Below, in pieces: positions 56,497 through 64,000 of a stretch of DNA of 64,000 bases. The stretch comes from Streptomyces sp. KMM 9044 (GTDB taxonomy: Bacteria > Actinomycetota > Actinomycetes > Streptomycetales > Streptomycetaceae): positions 4,650,001-4,714,000 of the forward strand of contig NZ_CP113910.1 of the NCBI RefSeq assembly GCF_024701375.2, read 5' to 3'. The notes beneath the pieces are model-generated. The model was not told the origin of the DNA and searched no databases. It saw nothing but the letters and a program-made list of their open reading frames with translations. Each line of letters starts with the position of its first letter. The stretch's first letter is position 1. The position numbers were made by a program, and so were the translations under genes.

Positions 56497-58137
56497 TCAC
56501 TTCTGGTAGCCGAGGATGGTCATCATGCCGGATTCGGAGTGGTACTGGTTGTGGCAGTGGAGCATCCACAGGCCCGGGTTGTCGGCGTTGAAGTCGACGA
56601 CGAGTTTGCGGTGCGGCAGTACCGGGGCGGTGTCCTTGCGGGCTCCGGCGGCATTGGCGCCGGTGAGGGCGAAGGTGTGACCGTGCAGATGAAGGGGGTG
56701 CCACATGTCGGTGGCGTTGGTGAAGGTCAGGCGGACCCGTTCGCCCTCCCGGACAGGATGGCGTTGCTCGATGGAGTAGGGCTGCCGGTCGAAGCCCCAG
56801 TCGAACTGCTTCATGCTGCCGGTCAGTCTGAAGTGCATCTCGCGGTCCGGGGTGCGGTCGCAGAGGGCCACCGATTCGTCCGGCACCAACCGTGAGGCCG
56901 GCACGATCCGGCCGTCGAGTTCGTCCGGATGCGCGGAGCATCCGGGGAAGCCTCCGCTGCCGGTGCGCAGGACTGCCAGCGCCCTCGCGTTCTTGCCCTC
57001 GGCGAGCGCGACCAGTGGGAACACCCCGTCCTTGGCGGTGACGAGCACGTCGTAGCGTTCGGCCATGCCCAGCAGCAGTGCGTCCGTCCGCCTGTGCTTG
57101 ACCGGGTAGCCGTCCGTGTGCGTCACGGTCATCTCGTGGCCGCCGAGCGCGACCCGGAAGGCCGTGTCGCTCCCGGCGTTGATGATCCGCAACCGGATCC
57201 GGTCCCCGGGGCAGGCCCGGAAAACCGAGGCGGCTTTCGGGAGACGTCCGTTGATCAGATAGTAGGGGTGATCGACATGGCCGCCCGCGCTGTCCAGCAC
57301 ACGGCTGTGCCCCTTGTGCAGGACGCGGGAGGGGCCGGCGGGCTTGCCGGGGACGAGCATCGAGTCGTGTGCGGTGAACTCGCCCATGTTCATGGGGATG
57401 TTCCTGCCGTTGTGCAGCTGCGCGAGCACGCCGTCCGGAGTGGAGCCGTCCACGCCGTCCACCCAGTCGTCCAGGACGACGACCCACTCCTTGTCGTAGC
57501 ACAGTGGTTCCTTGGGGTCCTCGACGATCAGCGGGGCGTACAGGCCGCGGTCGAGCTGCATTCCCGAGTGCGAGTGCAGCCAGTGCGTGCCCGGATGTGC
57601 CACGGCGAAGCGGTAGGTGAAGTCCGCACCGGGCTTGACGGAGCGCTGGGTCAGGCCCGGTACACCGTCCATGTCGCAGCGCAGGCGGATACCGTGCGAG
57701 TGCAGTGTCGTCGCCACGGGCAGGTGGTTGACGAGCGTGAGCTTGAGGATGTCACCCGCGGTGACCCGGATCTCCCTGCCGGGCAGCATGTCACCGTACG
57801 TCCATGACCTGACGGCCCGCCCGCCCAGGTCGAGGGACGTCTCGGTGGCGGTCAGCACGACCGTGCGCAGGGGGCCGGACCCGCGTTTCCTATCGGCGGC
57901 GACGACCTCGGGATCGGACGGGTTCACGTACCCCTTGGGGCCCGTGGGTACGAAACCACCGACGTGGCGGCCGGGGCTCCCGGCCGCCGGGCGGGCGCCG
58001 GTTCCGGAGGGTGAACCGGACGCAGGGTGGGGGCCGGGCCCGGAGTGCGAGCCGGGTCCGGAACAGGCGGCCAGGGCTCCCGCGCCGATGGCCGTGATCG
58101 AGGCACCCAGCAAGGTGCGCCGCGTAGGTGAGTGCAT
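56497..58137 (-). CDS. multicopper oxidase, exported lipoprotein
   Basis: A 546-residue three-cupredoxin-domain copper oxidase. A signal starting HSPTRRTLLG, with an Arg-Arg pair, ends in the lipobox LAAC. The copper ligand motifs are HSHGIRLRCDMDG, THWLHSHSG, MWHPLHLHGHTF and MLHCHNQYHSESGMM. The oxidase couples substrate oxidation to reduction of oxygen to water; a role in copper tolerance or phenol oxidation is plausible. ATG 58137 is used; an in-frame ATG at 58152 would add five residues, and a near-palindrome overlaps that site. Confidence 0.9.
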   Translation of the reverse strand: MHSPTRRTLLGASITAIGAGALAACSGPGSHSGPGPHPASGSPSGTGARPAAGSPGRHVGGFVPTGPKGYVNPSDPEVVAADRKRGSGPLRTVVLTATETSLDLGGRAVRSWTYGDMLPGREIRVTAGDILKLTLVNHLPVATTLHSHGIRLRCDMDGVPGLTQRSVKPGADFTYRFAVAHPGTHWLHSHSGMQLDRGLYAPLIVEDPKEPLCYDKEWVVVLDDWVDGVDGSTPDGVLAQLHNGRNIPMNMGEFTAHDSMLVPGKPAGPSRVLHKGHSRVLDSAGGHVDHPYYLINGRLPKAASVFRACPGDRIRLRIINAGSDTAFRVALGGHEMTVTHTDGYPVKHRRTDALLLGMAERYDVLVTAKDGVFPLVALAEGKNARALAVLRTGSGGFPGCSAHPDELDGRIVPASRLVPDESVALCDRTPDREMHFRLTGSMKQFDWGFDRQPYSIEQRHPVREGERVRLTFTNATDMWHPLHLHGHTFALTGANAAGARKDTAPVLPHRKLVVDFNADNPGLWMLHCHNQYHSESGMMTILGYQK

Positions 58138-58144
58138 GACTGAA

Positions 58145-58158
58145 TAACACATGTCTTA
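58145..58158 (-). promoter_or_regulatory. near-palindrome at the multicopper oxidase start
   Basis: TAACACATGTCTTA is symmetric at 12 of 14 positions and lies in an unusually AT-rich patch (58138-58180). A regulator bound here would block transcription or translation of the oxidase gene. Confidence 0.4.
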
Positions 58159-58525
58159 TAGTCATATATAGGGTAATTTGACCGGCGTGTCCTGTGATTC
58201 GCCTGTACTGCCCAACGGGGCTTCGCCGGAACTCTGAGGGAAGGCAGCCGGCGGGAGGGCGGGTGGCGTGCTCCGCCGCCGGTGGCCGCGTGCACACCGA
58301 CCGCGACCTGGCAGCCGACCCGCTTGCCCGGCGCACCGCGGTACTGCCGGGCCACCCCGGCCGACGCGGTGCCGCACCGGGAAACGACACGTCGCGGAAA
58401 GTCCGCGTGCCCGTTGTGGCGGCCGTATTCCAGAAGCACGTGCACCGTCACCATCCGCAGCGACACCTCCCCCCGTCGTGGCTGATACCCGGCCCGGTCC
58501 AGGGACTCGGCCCGGAATCGATCTT
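58159..58525. other. intergenic region without a supported gene
   Basis: The first 25 bases are AT-rich (ATAGTCATATATAGGG) and may hold the oxidase promoter. The rest is GC-rich; open frames here lack recognisable domains and convincing starts. Confidence 0.4.
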
Positions 58526-58942
58526 CTAGCGCATCGCGACCAGGACGACGCTGTTGAGCACACTCGTGATCACGAAGAACGGCGCGTTGAGGACGCCGTA
58601 GTAGAGCGGGCGCGGAAAGTTCGGGTTGATGGCGATCTGGAAGGTCATCGCACCGAGATAACCGACGCCGACGAGGAGCCCGAATGCCACGGCGTCACCG
58701 ATACCCGTGATGCCGAGTACCTCGACGAGTACGGCGCTGGTCAGGACGGTGACGAGGAGACACACCAGTGGACCCGCCGTGGTGACCGCCGTCGGTGCGG
58801 GCGCCGCCGCGCCCTCGCGGCCGAGGGCGACGGCGTACGGCTTGGCGATCACGACCGCGAACCACACGCCGGCGAGCAGGAACGACGCCACGGCCGCGAT
58901 CGCGACGGCCGGCCAGTTGATGTCGGCGAGAACGAAGAACAC
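58526..58942 (-). CDS. DUF1761 membrane protein
   Basis: A 138-residue four-helix membrane protein. INWPAVAIAAVASFLLAGVWF matches the DUF1761 start, and it ends NAPFFVITSVLNSVVLVAMR. GTG 58942 follows AAGGAG by seven bases, which fixes the start. The function is unknown. Confidence 0.8.
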   Translation of the reverse strand: MFFVLADINWPAVAIAAVASFLLAGVWFAVVIAKPYAVALGREGAAAPAPTAVTTAGPLVCLLVTVLTSAVLVEVLGITGIGDAVAFGLLVGVGYLGAMTFQIAINPNFPRPLYYGVLNAPFFVITSVLNSVVLVAMR

Positions 58943-59419
58943 GTGCAGACTCCTTGCGGACGAGCGGCCCCTGTGACCGCCGATGGCAAGAGTCTTCGTG
59001 GTGTGGAGGACAGGTTGTGTCCGCTTCTCCCGGGAGAGTCGAAGTGGGGTCGTGTGCGCCGGGAGGGAGGGGAGGGGCCCGGACCGGCCCGTCTCGGCGA
59101 GGGAGCCGTCCACGAGATCGCCCGACCTGCTGGCGGGCGGCGATCAGCAGGTTCGGCAGTCGCACCATCGGGCTGTGTCCGCCCGCCGCCGACGCCGGAC
59201 CGCGTCGGACCCGCCGGTTCTTTCCGCTGCTGGCGCGCGCCGTGCTCTTCGGCCACGGCTACGCGGAACCGTCCCTGGAAACAGCTCGGGCGGCGCTCGC
59301 GCGGTGAGCGCGGGCGCCGCCCGGAGCGACGTCGAGGGCGAGGAAAGCGAAGGAACTTGTTCAGGAAAGGAATTGAGAAGGAAGCCCCTTCATGGCCTCG
59401 CCGTGGGCAACGCCGGCAC
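58943..59419. other. intergenic region, perhaps with a decayed gene end
   Basis: In these 477 bases no gene has good support. A plus-strand frame to TGA at 59305-59307 ends FPLLARAVLFGHGYAEPSLETARAALAR, which looks protein-like, but the part before it does not, so it may be the remnant of a lost gene. Confidence 0.35.
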
Positions 59420-61591
59420 TCAGCCCGGGATCAGGTCGCGCAGATTCTCGAGGGTGACGACCCGGGAGTCCGGGTGCAGCCCTTCGGGACGTTCGAGACC
59501 GACGTACACCACGGGCTCGTCCGGGACCGGCCCGCCGGTCCACAGTTCCACGGCCGTGGTGCCGCCGGACATCAGGCCGATCAGGTACCGCGCCGTCAGA
59601 TACTCGCGTTCCACGACGGCGCGCACCACCCTGGACACCGACACCCGGTTCTCCTCGACCCGGTTGGCCGACGAGATGCCCTTCAGATACAGGTGCAGCC
59701 ACTTCGCGCGCCACCGGCCGTCGTCCTCACGCCGGAACACCAGTGGCAGCGCCACTCGGCCCACCCCGCGGAGCTCCGACTTCATACGCACCGTACGCGG
59801 CTCGAACGGCCGGCCCTTCTGCTCACCGTCGCGCACCATGAAACCGAAGAACGACTCCTCCACCTCCTCGAAGCCCTCGCCGGCGTAGATGTTCACCTGG
59901 GGAACGACGAATGCGCCGCGTACCCGGTCCAGGGACAGGCTGATGAATTCCGAGGCCCCGGCGGGCGCCTCGGTGACATCGCCCGAGTGCTCGCCCCCGA
60001 CAGCGGTGAGGGACGTGTAGGAGAGCCAGGAGTCGGTGCTGTAGTCGGCGTCGAGAAGCAGCGCCGAGAGGTCGTAGTCGGTCCGGCGCCCGGTCTCCTT
60101 CCAGTACACGAAGAAGCGCAGCTGCTCACCGTCGACCGCCGAGAGCGAACCTCGAGGCAGGACGCCGAGCCCGGCCGCGGTAGCCCGGCCGCTGAGGGGG
60201 AGCGCCACGTCGAGGACGTCCGGGTCGAGCAGCAGCCGGCCCGGCACCGGGAGCCTGCGGCACATCTCGGCGTCGAGGGCGGCGATCAGACGGTCAGGGT
60301 CGGCGGCGGGGACCGGCGGCCGGACGTCGGGGGCCACCCAGCCGCGGCCCCGGCGGTTGACGAAGACCCGGGGTTCGCCGGTCTCCCGCTCCCGGTTCCG
60401 GAAGTGCTCGCGGACCGAAAGCACGACCCGGCCGGAGACCGCGGGAGAGACCCGCACCGCGGCGGCCACCACCGCGTCCCGCTCCTCCTGGCCGACGGCG
60501 ATACGCAGCAGGAAGTCCAGGGCGCGGAACAGCTTGCCGGGAGCCGACTGCAGCAGCCGCAGCGCACCGAGGACGCCGGACTCGTCGAGCAGTTCCTCGA
60601 CACGGCTGTCGAAGGACCGCGCCTCCTTCTCGCCCCGCGCTACGGCGAACACGTCGGCGGCGTGCGGCCAGCGCGAGTACTCGTGCGGGTGGAGACGCTC
60701 ACCGAGCCGCTTGAAAGCCTCCCGGTGCGCGTGCACATCGGCCAGCTTGGCGGGGTTCGCCGTGACCACGGCGTCGAGGCCCGCGAGCAGCGCACGGCGG
60801 GCCGGCCGCGAGAGAGCCCGAAACCGGGTCGGCTCCTGCAGCGTCACGTCGCCGCCCGACAGTGCGCAGGCCAGCCGCAGCACATCGACGACGGTGTCCA
60901 GCAGGAGGTCCGCGCCGACAGCGAGACGGGCCCCGTTGACGACCGCCCGGTTCTCCCGGACCGGGACCGACTCCGGCTGGGGGCCGAGCGCGCCCCGTTC
61001 GGCGAGGATCCTGAGGTCGTGCAGGTGGTCCTCGCCCAGTGGCGTCGTGCTGCCCGCCAAAGCCAGGTACGGGCCTGTGAGTTCGTCGTCCAGGTCCCGC
61101 CCGAGATGCAGGACGGTCACCCGGTCGCCCGCCGAGGCGATCAGCTCGTCCTGCGTCGCGAGCATCTCCTCGTAGGTGTGCTGGTAGCGGCCGTACGCGG
61201 GAAGGCTGAGCAGGTCCAGCACCCCGTCTGCCAGCTGCGTCAGCACGTTCTCGCGCGACGTGCCGTCGCCGAGCGCCTTCGTCACACACCGCATCCAGAA
61301 CTCTTCGGTGTCCGGCACGTTCGCCGGAAAGCCGATGAAGTACGAGTTGTGCCGGACATGGTCGCCCGCCATCTCGCCCACGGTGCGCAGCGTCCGCTTG
61401 GCGGTGTGCACGACCGCGGCCTCGGACAGCCCCGACAACCGCTCCAACAGCTCCGCCGAGAGCTTGAAGCCTGCGGACGTCAGCGCCGCGTCGAACTGCC
61501 GCGCAGCTGCGGCTCCTTCCCCGGCGGTTCCCCTGGGAGAGGGAAGGCGGTGGGTGTGCCGGAGGACCAGCGACTTGAGGTTGTGCGCCAT
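59420..61591 (-). CDS. large cytosolic protein with C-terminal TerD-like domain
   Basis: A 723-residue protein without membrane helices. The N-terminal 450 residues are helical (SEAAVVHTAKRTLRTVGEMAGDHVRHNSYFIGFP, RYQHTYEEMLATQDELIASAG, FRALSRPARRALLAGLDAVV) and not recognised. From about residue 500 the sequence resembles the calcium-binding TerD fold of stress/tellurium-resistance proteins: ALPLSGRATAAGLGVL, TDYDLSALLLDADYSTDSW and FEEVEESFFGFMVRDGEQ. It is similar in plan to the large TerD-associated proteins of streptomycetes, but no other ter gene is near. ATG 61591 is chosen; GTG 61627 is possible. Confidence 0.6.
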   Translation of the reverse strand: MAHNLKSLVLRHTHRLPSPRGTAGEGAAAARQFDAALTSAGFKLSAELLERLSGLSEAAVVHTAKRTLRTVGEMAGDHVRHNSYFIGFPANVPDTEEFWMRCVTKALGDGTSRENVLTQLADGVLDLLSLPAYGRYQHTYEEMLATQDELIASAGDRVTVLHLGRDLDDELTGPYLALAGSTTPLGEDHLHDLRILAERGALGPQPESVPVRENRAVVNGARLAVGADLLLDTVVDVLRLACALSGGDVTLQEPTRFRALSRPARRALLAGLDAVVTANPAKLADVHAHREAFKRLGERLHPHEYSRWPHAADVFAVARGEKEARSFDSRVEELLDESGVLGALRLLQSAPGKLFRALDFLLRIAVGQEERDAVVAAAVRVSPAVSGRVVLSVREHFRNRERETGEPRVFVNRRGRGWVAPDVRPPVPAADPDRLIAALDAEMCRRLPVPGRLLLDPDVLDVALPLSGRATAAGLGVLPRGSLSAVDGEQLRFFVYWKETGRRTDYDLSALLLDADYSTDSWLSYTSLTAVGGEHSGDVTEAPAGASEFISLSLDRVRGAFVVPQVNIYAGEGFEEVEESFFGFMVRDGEQKGRPFEPRTVRMKSELRGVGRVALPLVFRREDDGRWRAKWLHLYLKGISSANRVEENRVSVSRVVRAVVEREYLTARYLIGLMSGGTTAVELWTGGPVPDEPVVYVGLERPEGLHPDSRVVTLENLRDLIPG

Positions 61592-62042
61592 TCGGGGATG
61601 ATCGCAGAGCTGTGCGAGCCGTCGCACCGGAGTTTCCGTAGGCGTCCCGACGCCGTGATCACATCTGTCAAGCGCTGCTTGTGACGGTCAAGTACCTTCC
61701 TGCTTCGGCACTTCGAGTGACGTACCAGCACGCAGGCTGGGACCTGCGCACACTCGACGTACTCCGTGCCGCTGCTGCCGCTGCTGCCGCTGTGGGAGGA
61801 CCTGAACCAGCAGAGCTTCGGAGCATGGTCATCAGGAAACCTTGCTGGTCCGGTTGATGGTGTTGGCCCAGGAGGTGGAGTCCCGTGTCTGTGCCTGTCC
61901 GCCGATGGGGCGGGGCGGAGTGGCGTTCACGAACCAGACGAGCTCAGTTCGTGAACGCTACGACTGTTCATGTCCCTCACACCGGACTGCGCCTCGAGAG
62001 TGACTCAGCGGTCTCTGAGCTGCTCCATGGCTTGTCAGAGGA
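61592..62042. other. intergenic region with a DUF397 remnant and an inverted repeat
   Basis: No intact gene is present. The left part carries a broken DUF397 copy (next entry). GCGTTCACGAAC at 61923-61934 pairs over 12 bases with GTTCGTGAACGC at 61947-61958 and may be a terminator for the intact DUF397 gene, whose 3' end lies 85 bases away, or a regulatory site. Confidence 0.5.
61690..61815 (-). pseudogene. DUF397 protein remnant
   Basis: The minus strand reads CWFRSSHSGSSGSSGTEYVE, then CAQVPACVLVRHSK, clearly the first two thirds of a DUF397 protein (compare NWFKSSYSGGNATECLECA in the intact neighbour). After RHSK it continues into unrelated residues with no proper end and no start upstream. 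It is a truncated duplicate of the downstream DUF397 gene or an independent relic. Confidence 0.65.
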
Positions 62043-62273
62043 TCACGAACCGAGTGCGACGTCGAAGCCTTGCTTGTTTCGAATCGCCCGTACGAACGGA
62101 CGCCATGCCTCATGCCTCACCGAGACGGCTCGGCCTTCCGCGTTCTCCTTGGAGTCGCGTATGAGCACGCTATGTGTGACATGTGCGCACTCCAGGCACT
62201 CAGTCGCGTTGCCGCCGCTGTACGAGGACTTGAACCAGTTCAGCTCGATGCTGGGCTGATGAGCGACGGACAT
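62043..62273 (-). CDS. DUF397 protein
   Basis: A 76-residue protein of the DUF397 family, reading IELNWFKSSYSGGNATECLECAHV, VLIRDSKENAEGRAVSVRHEAWRPFV. Small DUF397 proteins pair with the XRE-type regulator encoded just upstream and help control development in Streptomyces (WhiJ/BldB-like clusters). The ATG follows the regulator's TAA without a spacer, so the two are coupled. Confidence 0.9.
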   Translation of the reverse strand: MSVAHQPSIELNWFKSSYSGGNATECLECAHVTHSVLIRDSKENAEGRAVSVRHEAWRPFVRAIRNKQGFDVALGS

Positions 62274-63119
62274 TTATAGCTCCTTGCGTGCACGTTGGAT
62301 CAGGGCGGAGGAAGCCTCCATGTCCAACGCTTGTGCGCGGAGGTACTCGAACGCAAGTCTGTATCGATCCAGTTCCTCGTCCTGCTCCAGGAAGAGCGAA
62401 CCGGTGTGGAAGTCGACGTAGACCACGTCGAGAGCCGATTCAGTGCCCCCGAGGATCACGAAGCTGCCCAGCGCCGCCGAATGGGCACCTTTGGAGAACG
62501 GCAGGATCTGAAGCGTGATGTGTGGGGACTCATTGGCCTTGAGCAGCCGGTCCAACTGTTCCTTCATTGCCTCCGGCGACCCGACGACCCTGCGGATCAC
62601 GGACTCGTCGAGGATCGCCCACAGGCGGGGCGGCTTCGGCCGGGTGAGGATCTCCTGCCGCTTCATGCGGATGTCCACCAGCCGCTCGATCTCGGCCGGC
62701 TCCAGAGGGATCTCGTTGGCCTTCTGCAGGGCGGTGCTGTAGGCGCGAGTCTGAAGGAGGCCGGGGACGTAGACGCAGGAGAAGTGGTCCTCACGTACGG
62801 CCTCGTCCTCCAGTGTGAGCAGCAGGTTCATGCTTTCCGGGATGGAATCGGCGAACGAACTCCACCAGCCCTGCTGCTTGGCGTCCTTGGCCAGCCTGAC
62901 GACGGCCTCCCGCTCGGTGTACGTCGCTCCGTACTCGCGGCACAGCGCATCGACGACGATCCACTTCACCGGTCCCGCCTGGGTCTCGTACCGGCTGACC
63001 GTCGCCTTCGATACGCCTACCAGCCGTCCGGCTTCCTCAAGGGTCATTCCCTTGCGAGCGCGCAACTTGCGCAACATCGCGCCTAGTTGACGGCGGCGCG
63101 TGGTGGTCCTGACGGGCAT
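62274..63119 (-). CDS. XRE-family regulator with DUF5753 domain (WhiJ-like)
   Basis: A 281-residue regulator. The N-terminal helix-turn-helix (LGAMLRKLRARKGMTLEEAGRLVGVSKATVSRYETQAGPV) is followed by the DUF5753 domain: LLTLEDEAVREDHFSCVYVPGLLQTRAYSTAL, RPKPPRLWAILDESVIRRVVG, QLDRLLKANESPHITLQILPFSKGAH and VVYVDFHTGSLFLEQ. Such proteins repress developmental or antibiotic genes until the DUF397 partner relieves them. It is divergent from an ATP-binding regulator gene. Confidence 0.93.
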   Translation of the reverse strand: MPVRTTTRRRQLGAMLRKLRARKGMTLEEAGRLVGVSKATVSRYETQAGPVKWIVVDALCREYGATYTEREAVVRLAKDAKQQGWWSSFADSIPESMNLLLTLEDEAVREDHFSCVYVPGLLQTRAYSTALQKANEIPLEPAEIERLVDIRMKRQEILTRPKPPRLWAILDESVIRRVVGSPEAMKEQLDRLLKANESPHITLQILPFSKGAHSAALGSFVILGGTESALDVVYVDFHTGSLFLEQDEELDRYRLAFEYLRAQALDMEASSALIQRARKEL

Positions 63120-63335
63120 GGGGCTCCTCTGTGCGTAATCCCGCGCAGCCGCTCGGGGCCTGAACAGGCTAGGCAGCGCGACGGCTTGCTCACCACGAAA
63201 TTCACCCGATAGAGGTTCATGAGAAGTTACATAGTGAGAGTTCTCTGTGTCATTCTCGCATCCAGACAGCTACGCAATGCAGCCGTACGGATACGGCAGG
63301 CGCAGCATGAGCGTGGCTGGGAGGGAGGAACGCCC
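63120..63335. promoter_or_regulatory. divergent promoter of the WhiJ-like cluster
   Basis: The 216 bases between divergent genes include an AT-richer patch GAGAAGTTACATAGTGAGAG (63221-63240). Short inverted elements such as GAGAGTTCTC (63236-63245) are possible binding sites for the WhiJ-like protein. GGAGGGAGGAA at about 63320 is the ribosome site of the plus-strand gene. Confidence 0.45.
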
Positions 63336-63965
63336 ATGCCTGGTATCGATGCAGGGAACCGTCAGCGCCGCTGCGTCCTGCCCTTTGCCGCGTTGCCGGC
63401 AGAGGTGCAACTGCTGCGGAGGATCACTGCCGCACAACTCGACCAGTGGGGTGTGCCCACGGCCGGCGATGAGACGGGGCTTCTTGTCACGGAACTGGCG
63501 ACGAACGTCATCAAGCACGTCGGTGAGGGCGCATTGGCCACTCTGATTCTGGAGTGGAAGTGCGACCGGCTGCGTGTCGAGATGCACGACAAGAGTCGCG
63601 CGCTGCCTGCCGTGCGCGGCACCGACTGTGACGCGGAGTGTGGGCGTGGTCTGCATCTTCTCGCCGCCATGGCGGCGGACTGGGGGACTGTTGTCACGGC
63701 GCTCGGTAAGGCGGTCTGGTGTGAGATCGAGCTGGGCCCCGAGGCCACGTGCCGCCGTGTGGAGCGTGCTATCGAGACGCTGGAGAGCTACCGGGGGCGC
63801 GGCGGTGTCGTCCTGGAAGGTCGGCGGCGCGAATCAGCGCTGGAGGAATCGGCGATCGAGCTGATCGCTGACTTGCTGCACTGGACCTCCGCGCGCGGAC
63901 TGGACCCGGATGACGTGTTGGACCGGGCTCAGATGCACTACGAGGCCGAAGCGGAGGCCGCTTAG
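63336..63965 (+). CDS. HATPase_c anti-sigma-factor-like ATP-binding protein
   Basis: A 209-residue protein of the RsbW/SpoIIAB-like ATPase group. It has VPTAGDETGLLVTELATNVIKHVGEGALATLILEWKCDRLRVEMHDKS with the N-box Asn, and GRGLHLLAAMAADWG as the G-box region, then a non-conserved C-terminal extension of about 60 residues. Proteins of this kind sit in WhiJ-like clusters beside the HTH and DUF397 genes. ATG 63336 is preceded by GAGGGAGGAA. Whether it binds a sigma factor is unknown. Confidence 0.85.
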   Translation: MPGIDAGNRQRRCVLPFAALPAEVQLLRRITAAQLDQWGVPTAGDETGLLVTELATNVIKHVGEGALATLILEWKCDRLRVEMHDKSRALPAVRGTDCDAECGRGLHLLAAMAADWGTVVTALGKAVWCEIELGPEATCRRVERAIETLESYRGRGGVVLEGRRRESALEESAIELIADLLHWTSARGLDPDDVLDRAQMHYEAEAEAA

Positions 63966-64000
63966 ATGGGTCCTCGAACTTGACGGGGGTACCGCCGGCC

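Noticed and set aside
58268..61684. An 1138-codon plus-strand frame opposite the DUF1761 and TerD-like genes
   Set aside because: Composition is His/Arg/Gln-rich with no domain; the minus-strand proteins have membrane helices or TerD-like motifs.

Overview
The window is high-GC actinobacterial DNA that reads as a Streptomyces chromosome, core or near-core. Evidence includes an SsgA-like sporulation protein, a cysM/cysO/JAMM-protease cluster with a cysteine-type leader peptide, a DasR-type operator at a GlcNAc PTS locus, a WhiJ-like HTH/DUF397/ATPase cluster, RDD proteins with DUF2510, many GTG starts and leaderless promoters. From memory, gene order from about 1 to 54 kb resembles the S. coelicolor SCO2890-SCO2946 region in reverse; that is recollection, not a search result.

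Layout. 1-2.7 kb: end of a sugar ABC importer (second permease broken by two lesions) and a GH20 beta-N-acetylhexosaminidase. 3-8.2 kb: three-gene molybdenum hydroxylase operon of the xanthine/CO dehydrogenase type, whose iron-sulfur subunit carries a very long disordered N-terminus. 8.3-13.1 kb: SUKH-like protein, superfamily II helicase, IclR regulator, secreted Lon-type protease. 13.1-17 kb: four-gene overlapping quaternary-amine (OpuC-type) ABC operon on the minus strand. 17-22 kb: Lrp regulator divergent from 4-hydroxyphenylpyruvate dioxygenase, TPR protein, FAD-linked oxidase. 22-28.2 kb: SsgG-like protein, two RDD proteins, small membrane protein, secreted immune-inhibitor-A metalloprotease. 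28-32.3 kb: a large minisatellite, pncA/pncB (NAD salvage), clpS and DUF2017. 32.6-36.3 kb: AgcS symporter, then mec/leader peptide/cysO/cysM. 36.4-41.9 kb: membrane-anchored PemK/MazF-like protein, metallo-beta-lactamase-fold protein, divergent PTS EIIC/EIIB with a DasR site, RNase PH, lipoprotein, RdgB, tRNA-Leu(UAG). 42-47 kb: decayed HNH endonuclease, Bcp, DUF3618, GroES-like protein, guanidine-III riboswitch plus SugE/Gdx, class A penicillin-binding protein. 47-54.6 kb: three-gene ABC-2 exporter, DUF1707/LiaF-like protein, SGNH hydrolase, and a collagen-like region that was probably once the N-terminus of a DUF445 membrane protein. 54.6-64 kb looks more accessory: broken GNAT gene, class A beta-lactamase, multicopper oxidase, DUF1761 protein, TerD-like protein, DUF397 remnant, and the WhiJ-like DUF397/HTH/ATPase set.

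Themes. GlcNAc/chitin use (GH20, ABC importer, PTS, DasR site), sulfur and NAD housekeeping, and export or envelope functions predominate. Tandem repeats are common: 10-bp and 15-bp minisatellites between convergent genes, GGTCACC repeats in a divergent promoter, an acidic Asp/Glu/Asn/His tract, and collagen-like Gly-X-Y repeats. Several genes carry single-base frameshifts in C or G runs, so each broken gene should be weighed against possible assembly error.
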